Assembly (NCBI GenBank): GCA_001414345.1
Contig: LLCB01000140.1
Location: forward strand, 1 to 64,000
Direction of reading: 5' to 3'
Length of the DNA stretch: 64,000 nt
From: Hymenoscyphus infarciens
Lineage: Eukaryota; Ascomycota; Leotiomycetes; Helotiales; Helotiaceae
In this document: positions 11,201-23,383 of the stretch, in pieces
Layout of the letters: the number at the start of each line of letters is the position of its first letter
Numbering within the stretch: position 1 is the stretch's first letter
Position numbers and translations under genes: made by a program
Notes under the pieces: generated by a model
What the model saw: the letters and a program-made list of their open reading frames with translations, nothing else
Database searches by the model: none
What the model was told of the DNA's origin: nothing

Positions 11201-14200
11201 GCAAGGAGTTTAGAAAAGGTGGCGAAGTCTTGGCTGTCAAACCCGCTTGGTACGACAACAACATCGTATTCTCCTTCGGTCTTGCTCTTGCTTGCCTTGG
11301 GTTCGTTGAGAGATTGAAGGGTTTCGACATTCTCGACAACGAGTTCGTTCTTCTCGGAGAAGTGAGCTCTGGCATATGATCGGAATCGTTTGAATGGGGT
11401 ATCCACGCGGAGAACACCCAAAAACTCCTTGCTGAGGTCTAGTGGGGTGTTTACATCCAAGATTTTGAGACCTGGATCCTTGTGTGCAATGAGATCCAAG
11501 GCAGCAACGAGTTTTGCATCCTGGGAACCGGAAAGGGCGAGATGCTCAGCGAAGCTTTGGCTTGAAATGATGGACACATCTGGCTTCCAAAGCAACCTGA
11601 GCATAGGCTCACGGTCTTCTTCCTCTTCGACTTGAGCAGCCCCTTGATATCCAGTGGCGTGGACGTCCTTGAGGTAAGCGCATGTTTGACCTTGTCCATT
11701 GCGCATAGCAGCAGTGATAACAATCGCAGAGAAACCAACCCTCTCAGCAGATGTATCAATCAACCAATCCTCTCCTGCTGGAGTCTTTGGTGTCTGGAAG
11801 TATGCCTCACCAATAGAAACTGGAACATTGGCACCGAGATCCTTGATCACACCGGAGGTACCAGCGATGATACCAGCTTGCAACATAGCATCGATAGTGA
11901 TTGGGTGGATGACATATTGAGATTGAGTTGTCTTCCCCTCACCGCCACCTTGCAAAAGTTGTGTCTTTGCGATAGCGTGTCTGCCAGTCTTGGATCTTGG
12001 AGTCTGGATTTCTTTGATGGAGGTGAAGGCAGGGCCGAAGTTAAGGCCGACCTTGATGAATTGCCCATACCAGTTTCGCATGGCGAGACCTTCAAGATCT
12101 ACCTCAGAAGGAAGAATTGAGGCTTTGAGATTGTCTGAGGTGTCCTCGATGCTGATCTTTCCAGCGGCATGGGTAGTGGATAGCTCGTCCTTGTAGCTCG
12201 TGATCTCAAATTCCCACCAGCTCTTGGAATTGGTTGTGCCTGAAATTGCCATGGGGCGGAGAGTGGTGAAAATCTCAGCTCCTCCATCATTTGCATCAGC
12301 AGACAGAACGAATGCCTTGAGAATTTGAACATGACGAAGACTGAAAGATGGAGCGTCTGCAACGGTCTGACCAGCAACCTGGCATGCTGCCTCAATAGCC
12401 ATGGCAACATAGCCAGCTCCTGGGAAGACGACTGTCTCTTCCAACTTGTGATCTTTCAACCACGGGACGTCTTCAACCTTGAGAATGTTTCTCCAAGATG
12501 TTTGCAAGCCATTGCCACCTGGAATTTGAGAACCAAGAAGATCGTGGTGAGGGTATTTTCGGTTTCGGAACTCGACACTTGAGCGGCACTCATTCCACAA
12601 GAGGTTTTCGTAGGTCCATGCATATGGTGGAAGATCTGGGAGAACTTTGCCTTGTGAGTTCTGAGCATATGGCGAATCATGGGAGGCTTGCGAGGTGATT
12701 GATGCTTCAACATAGTTGACTTGGGCAAAGTCAATGTTGTGGCCGTAGAGGAAGAGTTGGCCGACCAGGTTCAAGACACAGGTGACAGCGTTCTTTCCTC
12801 GGGTGAGGGCAGCAGAGTAGTGGACATCGTCTGCTTTGATGTTCAACTTGGATTTCGTTTGCTTGATTGGGAGCTCAAGAGCAGAGTGAGGACCCAACTC
12901 GATCATGTGGAATTTGGCAATCTTGAGGACTCCCTCAACGGCGTCGCTGAATCGGACAGGAGACTCCAAGTTAGAACGCCAGTAGCTGGGGAGGACCTTT
13001 CCAGTCACGGCTTCGCCAGTGACTGATGAGATCCACTGAGCACTGTGCTGTCTCCTGGATTGTGGAATACTTGGCAAGTTCTGCTCGAGGAGGTCCTCAT
13101 AATCTTGTCCAAGGAGAGACATGTGATGAGAGTGATAGGCTCTTCCATCTGTGGCGAGTTTTCGAGCAAAGGTGCCAGCCTCTTGCAGCTTAGCGAGGAG
13201 CTTGTCAATTCCGTAGGCATCTCCACTGATAGTGACACTCTCAGGGGAGTTGATGCATGCAACGCGGATGGCTGTGGACAGACCAAGAGCGTCAATCTCA
13301 GCCTGAGCCTGCTCCTTTCCAAGACCAGCAGCCATCATTGCTCCTGGAACTGGGTTCTTGCTTTCGCCAACAACGTATCCACGATAATATGCTACAATTA
13401 TCGCTTCAGCTGCCGTGAGGAAACCGGCAGCGAAAGCAGCTCCAATTTCACCAGAACTGTGGCCAATCACACCCTCAGGCTTGATGCCCCACTTGGAGAG
13501 TAATTGAACGTAGGCAATTTGAATAGCGGTACAAACAGGTTGCGAACGAGTGACATGGTTGATCTTTGAAATATCCTTGGGGTCGAGGATGGCCTGTCGT
13601 AGAGTCCATTTTGGGGCATGTGGAAGAGTTTGAAGGACATTATCCAACTCCACAAGACTGCGGCGGAACGAAGGGAATTCTTCGATGAGCTCCTTGCCCA
13701 TTTGTGCCCATTGAGCACCTTGTCCAGTAAAAACGAATGCGAATGGAAGTTTAGAGTAAGATTTTTCGCCCATATGTACAATGCTGTCGTGGCTGAGATC
13801 TTCCTTGAGGGTTTTTTGGCCTGCCAAAGTGAAAGCCCGGGTGGCAAGCTTGGATCGGCGTGAGCCAAGAGTGTATGCCAAATCGACCACATTGACTTCG
13901 CTCATGTCAATGGAAGAGAGGTTCTTGATTTGTCCCTCCAAAGAGGCAGGGGTGTTGGCTGAAATTGGGAGAATGAATGTAGGTCTCAGTTGAGACAATC
14001 TCTCAGATGATGGGCCATTCTTGGCTGGGATGAAGTTTTGTGCAGATTCCAAAATGACGTGGGAGTTTGCTCCTCCGTATCCGAAGGAATTGATGCCTGC
14101 CCTTCGAGTTGGTTTTGACAAGCTGAATTCTGGGTTCGCTGTGGGCCACTCGGTTTGGCCGGTGACGATCTTTACACCCCATTCCTGGGTCTTAATCTTT

Positions 14201-15869
14201 GGGTTGACATTCTTGACACCAATCGTTGGTGGGATTGTGCTCTTTTCGAGAGCCAGGGCAACCTTGAACATACTCGAAAATCCAGAAGCTGCCTCACTGT
14301 GACCCATATTTGTTTTGACGGAGCCAATGAGAAGTGGGTTTCCTGCGAGCCTCTTTTTGAAGACTCTGGAAACAGCCTCGACTTCAATTGGGTCTCCAAC
14401 TGGGGTACCGGTTCCGTGACACTCAACGTAAGCGGTCTCGTTGAGAACGTGCTCCAAGCCGGCCTTGGCATAGGCCTTGCGGATGACTGCCTCTTGTCCA
14501 TCTGCACTTGGAAGTGTGATACCATTGGTCTTTCCGTTGGCATTGACGGCCGAACCACGAATGATACCTCGAATTGGGTCGTTGTCTTCAATAGCCTTGC
14601 TGAGCCTCTTGAGGAGGACAGCACCGATACCATCAGCTCTTCCGTAACCATCTGCAGAAGTATCGAAGGTATGGCAAGTAGAAGTACCAGAAAGCACACC
14701 GGCTTTCATGGTACCCAAGTGCTGTTCTGGAGACTGGATCAAATTGGCACCAGCAGCGATGGCAGAATCACACTCGCCCGCATCGAGAGCAGCGCAAGCC
14801 ATGCTTTAGGGTCTCTGTTAGCCTTGTTCGTCTTTGAATTGAGAGCTAGCGCATGAAGAAATGCTGCAATGTTTGGTGTAAGAGAATCAGGCTTTCTTCC
14901 CAGTGCCTCTTCCTTGTTGGATCTTGTTCGAGGAGATTTAGGAGAACGAGAAAGACGATCTTTGTATTGTCCTAACCCTATCGAACAATGTCCTTGTGTA
15001 TTCCATAACATCTCAAGTAATGAGGGAGGAGGCGTTCTCTGAGCAAGCCCAGGTATCTTACCACAGATGCACTGCCGAAAATTGTAACGTCTCACGAAGT
15101 AAACGGGCAATCAAATTAATATGAACTTACTGTACAGCGTAGAGAGAAGAAGAACAAGCGGTATCGAGCACAACACTGCCAAGGGTTAGTGACCTGTCCG
15201 CAAAGTTGAGCAGTTTTGAACTCACCTGGGACCGAGAAGGTTGAAGACGTGACTGATCCTGTTCGACAGAATGGTCGTACCCATACCAGTGGCGTTGTAT
15301 CGATGGAAGTTATCCGAGTTCTTCGCTTGCATGATCATATAATCCGTGGTGAAATTGCCGACGTAGCAGGCAATATTTGCACCAGATACTTCCTCAAGAG
15401 GAGCGCCAGCACTCTCGAAACACTCGTAGCAGACTTCAAGAAGCTTACGCTGTTGAGGATCCATGAAGGTCGCTTCAATGTTGTTGATTCCGAAGAAGCC
15501 ATTATCAAAGTTTCGAATGTCTTCATTGAGGAAGTATCCGCCCTTGGTGTTCATGCTTCCAGGACGTTGAAGATTGGGGTGGTAGAAAGAGTCGATGTTC
15601 CATCGGGAACCAGGAACATCGCATTGGCCAGATTGCTCTGCCACCAAGAGTTTCCAGAGATCAATCGGGGATCTGACATCTCCTGGGAGCCGGCAGCCTA
15701 AAGGAGTATCAGAATTGTATTCAAGTTTCCAAAACAGTGGGTTTCACGTACCCATTCCAATGATAGCAATTGGCTCTGTCTCCGGGAGAGACTTGGAAAT
15801 TAGAGGAGGCGATGAGGCGCCGGAGACATCCCCGCTTGAGGGAGGATCAGTCTGGAGGTAAGGAGCCAT
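8274..15869 (-). CDS. Highly reducing polyketide synthase (KS-AT-DH-ER-KR-ACP)
   Basis: Five exons (15869-15752, 15697-15226, 15175-15131, 14803-9490, 9437-8274) give 2370 aa. Order and key residues: KS with DTACSSS (Cys ~204) and two active His (ECHGTGT ~341, GHSEA ~380); AT with GHSSGE (Ser ~661); DH with His ~997 and Asp ~1183; a shrunken methyltransferase-like remnant about aa 1290-1430; ER with the NADPH loop SAAGGLGIAAIQIA; KR with SSVSG and Tyr ~2144; ACP with GMDSM (Ser ~2326). There is no thioesterase or reductase, so the chain must be released by a partner. The enzyme builds a reduced polyketide from acetyl/malonyl-CoA in the cytosol. The MT remnant lacks a glycine-rich SAM loop, so no C-methylation is expected. 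The DH motif has Glu where HxxxGxxxxP normally has Gly. Intron 3 is long (327 nt). The promoter is shared with the divergent SDR at 16375. Confidence 0.95.
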
Positions 15870-16374
15870 GGTAGACGAGAGTGGTAATGAGAGAAAATAG
15901 TATAGTGTATAGTGTATGTATATATTCCTCGTTGACAGCCTAACCTGGATCTGCGTCTTTCATGTGAGAATCTTGGTGTCGAGAGAGAAAACTATTAGTC
16001 TTCAGGCCGGATATATGTTCTTTATGGGCATCTCTCTGCGAGTATATTTTAGACGACTTAGATCGGAGCTGAGGTCAGAATCAAAATCTGCATCGGGTTC
16101 CGTGCAAAAGACATATAACTACACCCGAATGGTAACGGATATCCTATCTGGATTACTATGTCTTTTCAAAAAGGAAAATATAATAGGAATCCGGTCTGTA
16201 AGATGGCTGAGACAGGGGGTCGGGAAGCGGTCTCCTCCACTGCCCGGAATTCCGTGGTCTGACTTGAACTGTTATCTTAGCTGAGTCCTACATTTTGAAA
16301 AGATTGTTTAAATAGCCAGAAGAACCCTTGTCGCCTTCAAAGATCATCTAGAACAAGCGGTCTAAGGAAACAAG
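15870..16374. promoter_or_regulatory. Bidirectional PKS/SDR1 promoter
   Basis: This 505-bp intergenic region separates the divergent PKS and SDR1 start codons, so the two genes are probably co-regulated. It holds a palindromic CGG-AATT-CCG at 16245 and partial CGG half sites (for example CGGATATCCT near 16136). Confidence 0.65.
16245..16254. promoter_or_regulatory. CGG-N4-CCG palindrome (PKS/SDR1)
   Basis: The site reads CGGAATTCCG, a perfect inverted repeat of the CGG triplets that Zn2Cys6 dimers bind. It is 121 bp upstream of the SDR1 ATG and 376 bp upstream of the PKS ATG. Confidence 0.5.
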
Positions 16375-17647
16375 ATGCAACAAAAGAAATTTGCACTCAT
16401 CACTGGGTAATTTGGTCTCGTTGGACCGCGATTCTAAAGGATAGGTACTGACAATTTGAGCAGTTGCGGAAATGGAGGGATAGGCCACGCTCTTGCTTTC
16501 CGTCTGAGAGACGAGAGTGGGTTTCCTACTCCTTTGGAAATTTTGTCTTGCTAAACACATCCCAGATATCGAGGTCATTTCAACACTTCTACCACACGAA
16601 TCGGACGATCATCTTACGTCTCGGGGCGTCCACGTTGTTCGAACGGACGTCACAAAAGATGATAGCGTTCAAGAGCTCAAAGAGTTTCTCCAGAAGCTCA
16701 CGGGAGGGAGATTGGACATCTTGATCAATAATGCGTAAGATGGAACCCTTGATTAACTGCACAGCAGCTGACTTGAAACTCCAGTGGCATTTGTTAGTAA
16801 AGTTTCCTCGCCGATCGAATACATCCATTAACGATTTGATAAAGGTTATACTATGCCTGCTACAGATACAAAGGTTGCCAACGTCGAGAAGATGTTTGCG
16901 GTGAACGTTTTTGGGCCGATGCGAGTCGTACACTTCCTACACCCCATGTTGATTGAAGCAAAGGGCGTGGTGGTAAACATAGGATCCATTGGAGGAGTTT
17001 GCCCATTTGTGTACGGAGCTTCATACAATGCAAGCAAGGCTGCATTACACCACTATGGAAACACTCTGAGGGTAGAAATGCGACCTTTTGGGTAAGAACT
17101 CGACCGCGGTTTTTGAGGGTTCTCGCTAACCGAGCGTAGCGTCCGAGTTGTAAACATCATTTCCGGAGAAGTTAGCACCAACATCCTAAAAAACGATCAT
17201 GGGAGATCCTTACCCCAAGGTGAGAGTTAGGTTGAGAGTCCGCTGTTTTGTGTACTGATGTCTCCCAGATTCGGTATTTTATCCAATGAATGAAGCATTC
17301 CAGGCCCATCTTCACCGGACTCCAAGTGAGTCCCTAATTTCCATTGACCTACTTATTTGCTAACCGATCTGTAGATGCCATCACACCAACTCAGTATGCC
17401 GAGGGGGTTGTCAAGGAGATCCTGAAAAAATCCCCTACAGCGTGGTTTTGGTTCGGAGCGTCCTCAGGCACAATCAGAATGATAGACGCACTGCTACCTC
17501 GCACAACTTGGGTAAGTCCTTCCTCGTAATTGATGTCCGTAAGATGGCCGTATGAGGCGACACTGACAGGGATAGGACTGGTTGTTCGGACGCATGTTTA
17601 ACCTTGGACAATTGGCAAACCCTTCCCCGGGAATAAAACTCCACTAG
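16375..17647 (+). CDS. Short-chain dehydrogenase/reductase 1 (AYR1-like)
   Basis: Nine exons give 284 aa: 16375-16406, 16464-16516, 16566-16734, 16785-16792, 16845-17091, 17140-17219, 17269-17325, 17375-17511 and 17576-17647. The protein is a classical SDR with nucleotide loop TGCGNGGIG, structural NNAG and the active pair in NIGSIGG and YNASK. The YTMPA and NVFGPMR words point to the 1-acyl-DHAP-reductase (AYR1)-like subgroup. The fourth exon is only 8 nt. Without it the frame is lost; with it the protein reads NNAGICYTMPA, as the family predicts. It is NAD(P)H-dependent and probably acts on the carbonyl or alcohol groups of the PKS product. It is divergent from the PKS and shares its promoter. 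The substrate is not known. Confidence 0.88.
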
Positions 17648-18150
17648 AAATAGGCTTGTGTAATAAACATTTCATATTTACACTGTCCACAACGTTCCAA
17701 ACCTGAAATCTGTGAAATAAATTCAAGCGTTGATTCTAGCGGTTGCATAGCTCACTTGAACATTGAACACCTCATTGGAGTAATATTGAAGTACTTCAGG
17801 CAATCAGCCAAAGACACTCGATGCAACCAACACCAATAGAATTACTGCAAAGCCAACCAACACGTTTGTCCCACGTGTATGAATATTCTTTGCATGGAAA
17901 GTCAGCTTCTATTTCTCAGCCTCAGGGCAGGGGAAAGACGGCTTGCGCCGTAGAGCTTCTGGCACAAATGCGTTCCTGATATGAGCACCCGCCATTTCCG
18001 GATTTCCGCTATTTCGGAGCCGTTGCTGACCGACATCATAACGGGCATCGCGTAAACCGTTGCAGGTAGGGTACCTAGGTACTTCACATATCTATATGAT
18101 GCTCTGGTTTCGCTGACCAGAAAGTGGTCTGTCGCATCTGACAAAAGAAA
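17648..18150. other. Intergenic, SDR1-SDR2
   Basis: No gene is seen. The segment contains the SDR1 3' region and the SDR2 promoter with a CGG-N4-CCG palindrome at 17999. Confidence 0.6.
17999..18008. promoter_or_regulatory. CGG-N4-CCG palindrome (SDR2)
   Basis: The site reads CGGATTTCCG, 143 bp upstream of the SDR2 ATG. It is followed by an everted CCG-N6-CGG a few bases on. Confidence 0.5.
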
Positions 18151-19149
18151 ATGAAGCTTGACGGAATAGCACTCGTTACAGGGGCCGGTAGGCAGTTCTC
18201 CCCGCCTTTCGGCCCTCCTACCTTGACAACCACCACTTCTTATGCCTGCTAAAAATGAGGATTTATCATGCTGACTCAGAGGTGTGTAGGAAGTGGAATT
18301 GGCCGTGATTGTGCGGTAGCATTTGCTGTTGAAGGTGCATCTGGTGTAGGCTTTGCAGACCTCAACCTCGCTGCCGCCCAAAGTGCTGCCCATGATGCCA
18401 GAGCGAAGGCTACCAACCCCGACTTCCGCGCCATCGCCATTGAGGTCGACGTCAGCAAGGAAGACAGCGTTATTCGTATGGTGCAAAGCGTGAAGGAGGA
18501 ATTCGGACGGATTGACTATAGCGTCAACAGTGCTGGTGTGAGTTGAACCGAAAGTCTTATGATAGATGTGTATAGATGGACGAGAGTGTATGCGCTGATG
18601 ACGGAAAGGCAGATTGGAGTCCAACAACCACGACCAGTCACGGACACAGCAATCGATGAATTCCAGGCCTTCTTCGAGGTCAATGTCAAAGGTACCATGC
18701 TGTGTGTGCGAGAGGTCAGCCAAGTGATGAAGAGCCAGGAACCGCGGGTGGTGGAGGGAAGAACGGGACCACGTAATACGGGTCGCGGGAGCATCGTAAA
18801 TCTTGGATCTGCCAATTCCTTCGTTGCCGCTCCGGCAATTGTTCAATACACGGCAGCCAAACACGCCATCATGGGCATCACCAAGACGGCCGCCCTCGAC
18901 ACGTCCCCGTATGGAATTCGGGTGAACGCCGTCTGCCCATCGTGGGTAGAGACGCCCATGGTCGACCGCGCATTTGCAGAACAGCAGGAATTCTTTGCCG
19001 CTTTGGTCAAGGCCATTCCCGCAGGACGAATCGCGACTCAAGAAGAGGTTTCCGATGTGATTCTGTTCTTGTGCAGCCCGAAATCGAGCTACGTGACGGG
19101 GGTGGGATTCATCGTGGATGGAGGAACAACGCTACAAATGAAGATATAA
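18151..19149 (+). CDS. Short-chain dehydrogenase/reductase 2
   Basis: Three exons (18151-18187, 18290-18537, 18613-19149) give 273 aa. The acceptor at 18288-18289 is the one that restores TGAGSGIG; the earlier AGs in that stretch break the frame. The protein has the complete classical SDR set: TGAGSGIG cofactor loop, NSAG in place of NNAG, Ser in LGSANS, YTAAK, and the C-terminal VTG-xx-DGG word. An Asp after the second beta strand (ADLN) suggests preference for NAD(H). It is a cytosolic oxidoreductase, probably tailoring the polyketide. Salicylaldehyde-type clusters contain two or more SDRs like these. It is on the same strand as SDR1, the P450 and the cupin gene. Confidence 0.9.
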
Positions 19150-20088
19150 GGCAAAGAAATGGCAATGCGTGTATACTAGAAATACAACCAAGATATCTCA
19201 ATTGGAATCATCGCGACGGGTGTGTAAAACGCTTGAAGTGACTCTCGTGCTCCAAAATTCAGGTGGTTGGGGCTGGAAGACTATTTCTCCGACGTTGCGT
19301 TGCATTGCACGGACACGTGGTGTGAATTTAGCATGTTTAGACTCTGTTTAGTCATTTCTTGTGGAAGCCAAGGTCACCTGACATGTTATCCACCACAATT
19401 CTAAGGTCACCCCCCGCCAAAATTTAGAAACCTCCCTTTTAGTTTGCTCTGCCTCCTCGACACTCCATATATAATGCCATGCGGGAGATACCTATGTCTT
19501 TAAACTTGGCTTGGAAACGTGATCCCAGTTTTCTATTTAGGCCCAACATAACATGAGAAAACAAGCACCTCCCGTGGCCAATGTTTCAGGTCTTGGGTTG
19601 GTAATTCAAGATACTTATCCCACGATATCCCGTACATGGTTTTTGCCCAAACATCTGAGTATCACACCTGCCTATCTATATATTGTGGGTTTCCTTGATT
19701 TACTCTCTATCGTCAAATCAAAGGTAGGTAAGCTTATCATTTTCTCTTCAAGCTGACCCATCAAGTTCAGCTTGTCAAACCACAAAGCTTCCTCAAAGGA
19801 AATCCACGTGTTTTCGCAAATTCCCGTCGAATAGACTCCCCAAAGCTTTCCCAGCAGACCGGTATTCCGGTGGTGAGTGTGGGTGAGAGTGGTGACATGT
19901 CGGGGAGGAATCCCTCCGTGTGTAACGGTGTTGTTGGAAACTCCGGATATCGAACATTGACTGGCTTATGTCTAATCGAACGACATTTACAATTGGCAAC
20001 AAAATAGGAGAGTATAACCTTGGCTAAAGTTCTGTTGAAAACTCGCAAATCGACCTGCATGATCTATCCCTTTTTGTAATATTTCAAC
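19150..20088. other. Intergenic, SDR2-P450
   Basis: No gene is supported. The P450 promoter side holds a CGG-N4-CCG palindrome at 19860. Confidence 0.6.
19860..19869. promoter_or_regulatory. CGG-N4-CCG palindrome (P450)
   Basis: The site reads CGGTATTCCG, within the longer CCGG-TATT-CCGG, 220 bp upstream of the P450 ATG. Confidence 0.5.
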
Positions 20089-21946
20089 ATGGCGGGCACG
20101 TCTCAATCATGGATCGCTGCGGCATTCGCCAATCCAATTGTGCTATCTTCAATTGCTGTAACCCTCATAGTTGGCTATTATGTCAGGGCTTGGTACAAGC
20201 TTCGCATCTTTAAAGGGCCATGGTTGGCGAGCTTCTCTGAAGCGTGGCTGTTTGGAGCAACGAGTTCGGGGGATGTGCATATGAAGCTTTACGATGTCTG
20301 TAAGAAATATGGTAGGACACTTTTCTTGAAATCCTCAAATTCAAATCAGAAACGGGATATAGGCTGATAATTAATTGCTTTATGTAGGAGATTTTGCACG
20401 AGTTGGTCCCAACTGGTTGATGACCAGCGATCCCGATGTGATCCGTTACATGAGCGCTGCAAAGTACAAACATCAAAAGTCGGGATGGTATTCTGCCCTC
20501 AAGGTCGATCCATACGTCCATAGCGTCCTATCGGAGACGAATCTTGATAAGCATGACAAGCTGAGAGCCAAAATGCAAGCAGGGGCATGTCAAAAACTCC
20601 CTTGAACTATATTTAGCTAATTGATAAAAAGTACTCTCTGAAAGAAAACAGGGATCTTGGCCCCAAAATCGACTCTCAAATTGCTTCTCTTGTTGATTTG
20701 ATTGAGCGAAAATATGTTTCTACAACGGCAGAAGTCAAGGCTATTGATTTTGCTCGTACTGCTCAATATTACGCCCTCGATGCCATTACTAGTATTGCGT
20801 TTGGTAAAGCATTTGGATACCTGACGGAAGACAAAGATATGCATGGTTTTATCAAAATCGTTGAAACGGAATTACCTCTTGCAACCTTCTGTGCAAATAC
20901 CCCTACGCTCGGGCAAATTGTCTTTGGAAGTGGTTTACTAAATGTTCTTTGGCCAACAAGCGCGAAAGATGAGACTGGACGAGGAAAGTTGATGGGGTAA
21001 GACTTATCTTTCATTTCTCGTTCGTCTTCTAATGGTACTCAGGATTGCAAAAGAAGTCGTCTCAGAACGTATCGGTCCTAACAAGATTGAAAAAGCTGAT
21101 ATGCTTGGAGCTTTCCTCCGCAATGGTCTGGACCAACGTCATGCCGAATCAGAAATCTTGACAACCATGTAAGTTTCCAATGCCCTACTTAGTATTCTCA
21201 AATCCAGCCATGTACTAAGATTCGTAGTGTTGCTGGATCAGATACCACGGCCACTGCCATCCGTGCTACTATGCTTCATATCATGAGCACTCCACGAGTA
21301 TACAACACAATGGTTTCCGAGATCCAAACGGCCATATCCAAAGGCACAATCTCCTCCCCAATTACCTCCGCAGAATCCAAGACCTTACCCTATGTCCAAG
21401 CCGTAATCAAAGAAGGTCTCCGTATCCACCCACCCATCACCGGATTGCTCCCCAAAATCGTCAATCCCGGAGGCGAAACCATCAAAGGAAGATTCATCCC
21501 GGAGGGCACCAACATCGGACAATGCGCATGGGCTGTTCAAAGACACCCAGTATTCGGGAAAGACGTCGAGATTTTTAGACCTGAAAGATGGACCGAGGCG
21601 AGTGATGAACATAGAGAAGAAATGACTAGAACTATGGAGTTGATGTTTGGATCTGGAAGGTTGGGATGCTTGGGTAAGGCTATTGTGCTGGCTGAGCTGG
21701 ATAAGGTATTTGTTGAGGTAAGTTGCCCCCTATCTTGGAATTAAAGGGTTGCTGATGTGGGAATAGATGTTGAGACGATTCGATTTCGCTCTTATGTATC
21801 CTGCTGCTCCTTGGAGAAGTACCAATTTCACTATGTTTCTGCAGGATGAGATGTGGGTTAGAATTACGAAGCGCGAGGATATTTTGGTGGGTGAAAAGAC
21901 TGCAAATGGGGATTTTGCAAAGAATGCGGGAATTGAAAGCTATTGA
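20089..21946 (+). CDS. Cytochrome P450 monooxygenase
   Basis: Six exons (20089-20311, 20388-20584, 20632-20996, 21043-21168, 21228-21717, 21767-21946) give 526 aa, normal for a fungal P450. It has an N-terminal membrane anchor (about aa 12-32), the I-helix AGSDTT, ExxR (KEGLR, about 366-369), the PERW region (FRPERW) and the haem loop FGSGRLGCLGK with Cys ~451. Overall it resembles the pisatin-demethylase-like group. Intron 2 begins GCATGT and ends AAAAG, a GC-AG intron; only this choice keeps the frame and gives the expected MQAG-YSLKEN join. It is an ER-membrane haem oxygenase needing a P450 reductase, and is likely to hydroxylate or epoxidise the polyketide. Its place in the cluster and the upstream palindrome support that role. 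Confidence 0.92.
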
Positions 21947-23383
21947 ATTTTGGCAGGGTAGTTATAGATTATTAGATCTAATTCCCGTTTCTAAGGTGGG
22001 AAGGAATCAAATAACTATATCTCCGACTCCTAATAATCTACTGCGTGCTCGAACTTGTCCAAAGAGTGACCGATGATACACTCCTCCCATTGGAAAGTGA
22101 AACAAGCTTTCCGTTGCTCTGGGCACTTGACAAGTATCTTCGCAAAATCTCTTGTTCCTGGGTCCCTCTCCTTTCAGACAGTTCTCTCATTGCCTGTATT
22201 GCTTAGAGACTAATAGTTCTTGAGATATTCACGATCTTATTTTTTTGTTTCGGGGGAGTGGGAGGAAGTATGAAAGCGTGCTCTCTCACGGTTTTAGTCT
22301 TCTTCAGTGCGGAGTCAATATTTAGCTTCTTGTGAACTTGAATTCTCTATAGACCATCGTTCAATTTCCAAAAATGCATGGAACTACACACGTGATCATT
22401 TCCCGAAATTTTACAAGCCCATCAAATTCAAGCTCACAGTCACAACCCGTTAGTTATCGTCTAACTTAGACTACTAAAACACCTACAATTTTGAAATTTT
22501 GTGCACCATGAGCAAGCATAACAACCTAGCATCGTCATACCCCCCGAATTCAACAGAAGGTTCCCAGACGGCACGCGCGAGAAGGAATAGAAACATGTCA
22601 CCCACATGCTGTGGGATACACAACATACTACCGAGGTACATACGCGAAGTACGTCAAAATAAGGCTGTTAGGCAATCCGACCAAGGACGGTAAGATGTGA
22701 TACGAGGTAAATACGCCACTTCCTTTGAATTGCAATCGCGACATCATTCCTTCTTCCACGATGCAAACGCGGGTCAACCTCGTGTTCCAAGCCGCGGCTT
22801 TGCATTCGGAGCCTGGGACTCCATGGCAGGGGAATCCATTCCCGGTAAGAAGAATCTTCTTTGACCTTGCAGAAAGGTGCGCTCACCGTACATATAGTAC
22901 CACCAAAGTTTTTTGGGTTGTTCACCCGATGTTGGTAAGGCTTCGAGGGCTGTGTCGATTAAGCGAGGAGATGCAGCAGGAGGAAGTCTGAAAGGGTACT
23001 TCCACGACTCCTAGAATCCGGGCTTTAAGCAAGCGAGGAGAGGAAGGCACAACCGGAGTTCCGTCAATGTAAGAACAACAACACCAAAGAAAAGATGTAT
23101 CCGCAACATTAGCAATTCGGAACCCACTTCTCACCTGAAGCGGTAAAGACGCTGAATGGGCGGAGTGAAATGCGGCTGACTGTGACTAGATGTAGAATAT
23201 CGGAGAATCGGAATGAAAGAGTAATATCCTCCAGCTCTCGGTTCAACAATGACGTTCACATATATACGAAAGGTTGAACATAAGAAAACATCAAAAGTTA
23301 AGAACTCCCGGGTTTTTCGTTCTTGGTAAACCCCAGCTCTCTCTTGACTCATCTCAAATCCTTCAATAGTTCTCATTGCAAAC
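21947..23383. other. Intergenic, P450-cupin
   Basis: This is 1.4 kb without a supportable gene. The cupin promoter lies at its right end, with a palindrome at 23054. Confidence 0.55.
23054..23063. promoter_or_regulatory. CGG-N4-CCG palindrome (cupin)
   Basis: The site reads CGGAGTTCCG, 321 bp upstream of the cupin ATG. Confidence 0.5.

Noticed and set aside
17902..19041. 379-codon open frame on the minus strand
   Set aside because: It lies antisense over SDR2, whose spliced product has all SDR motifs.
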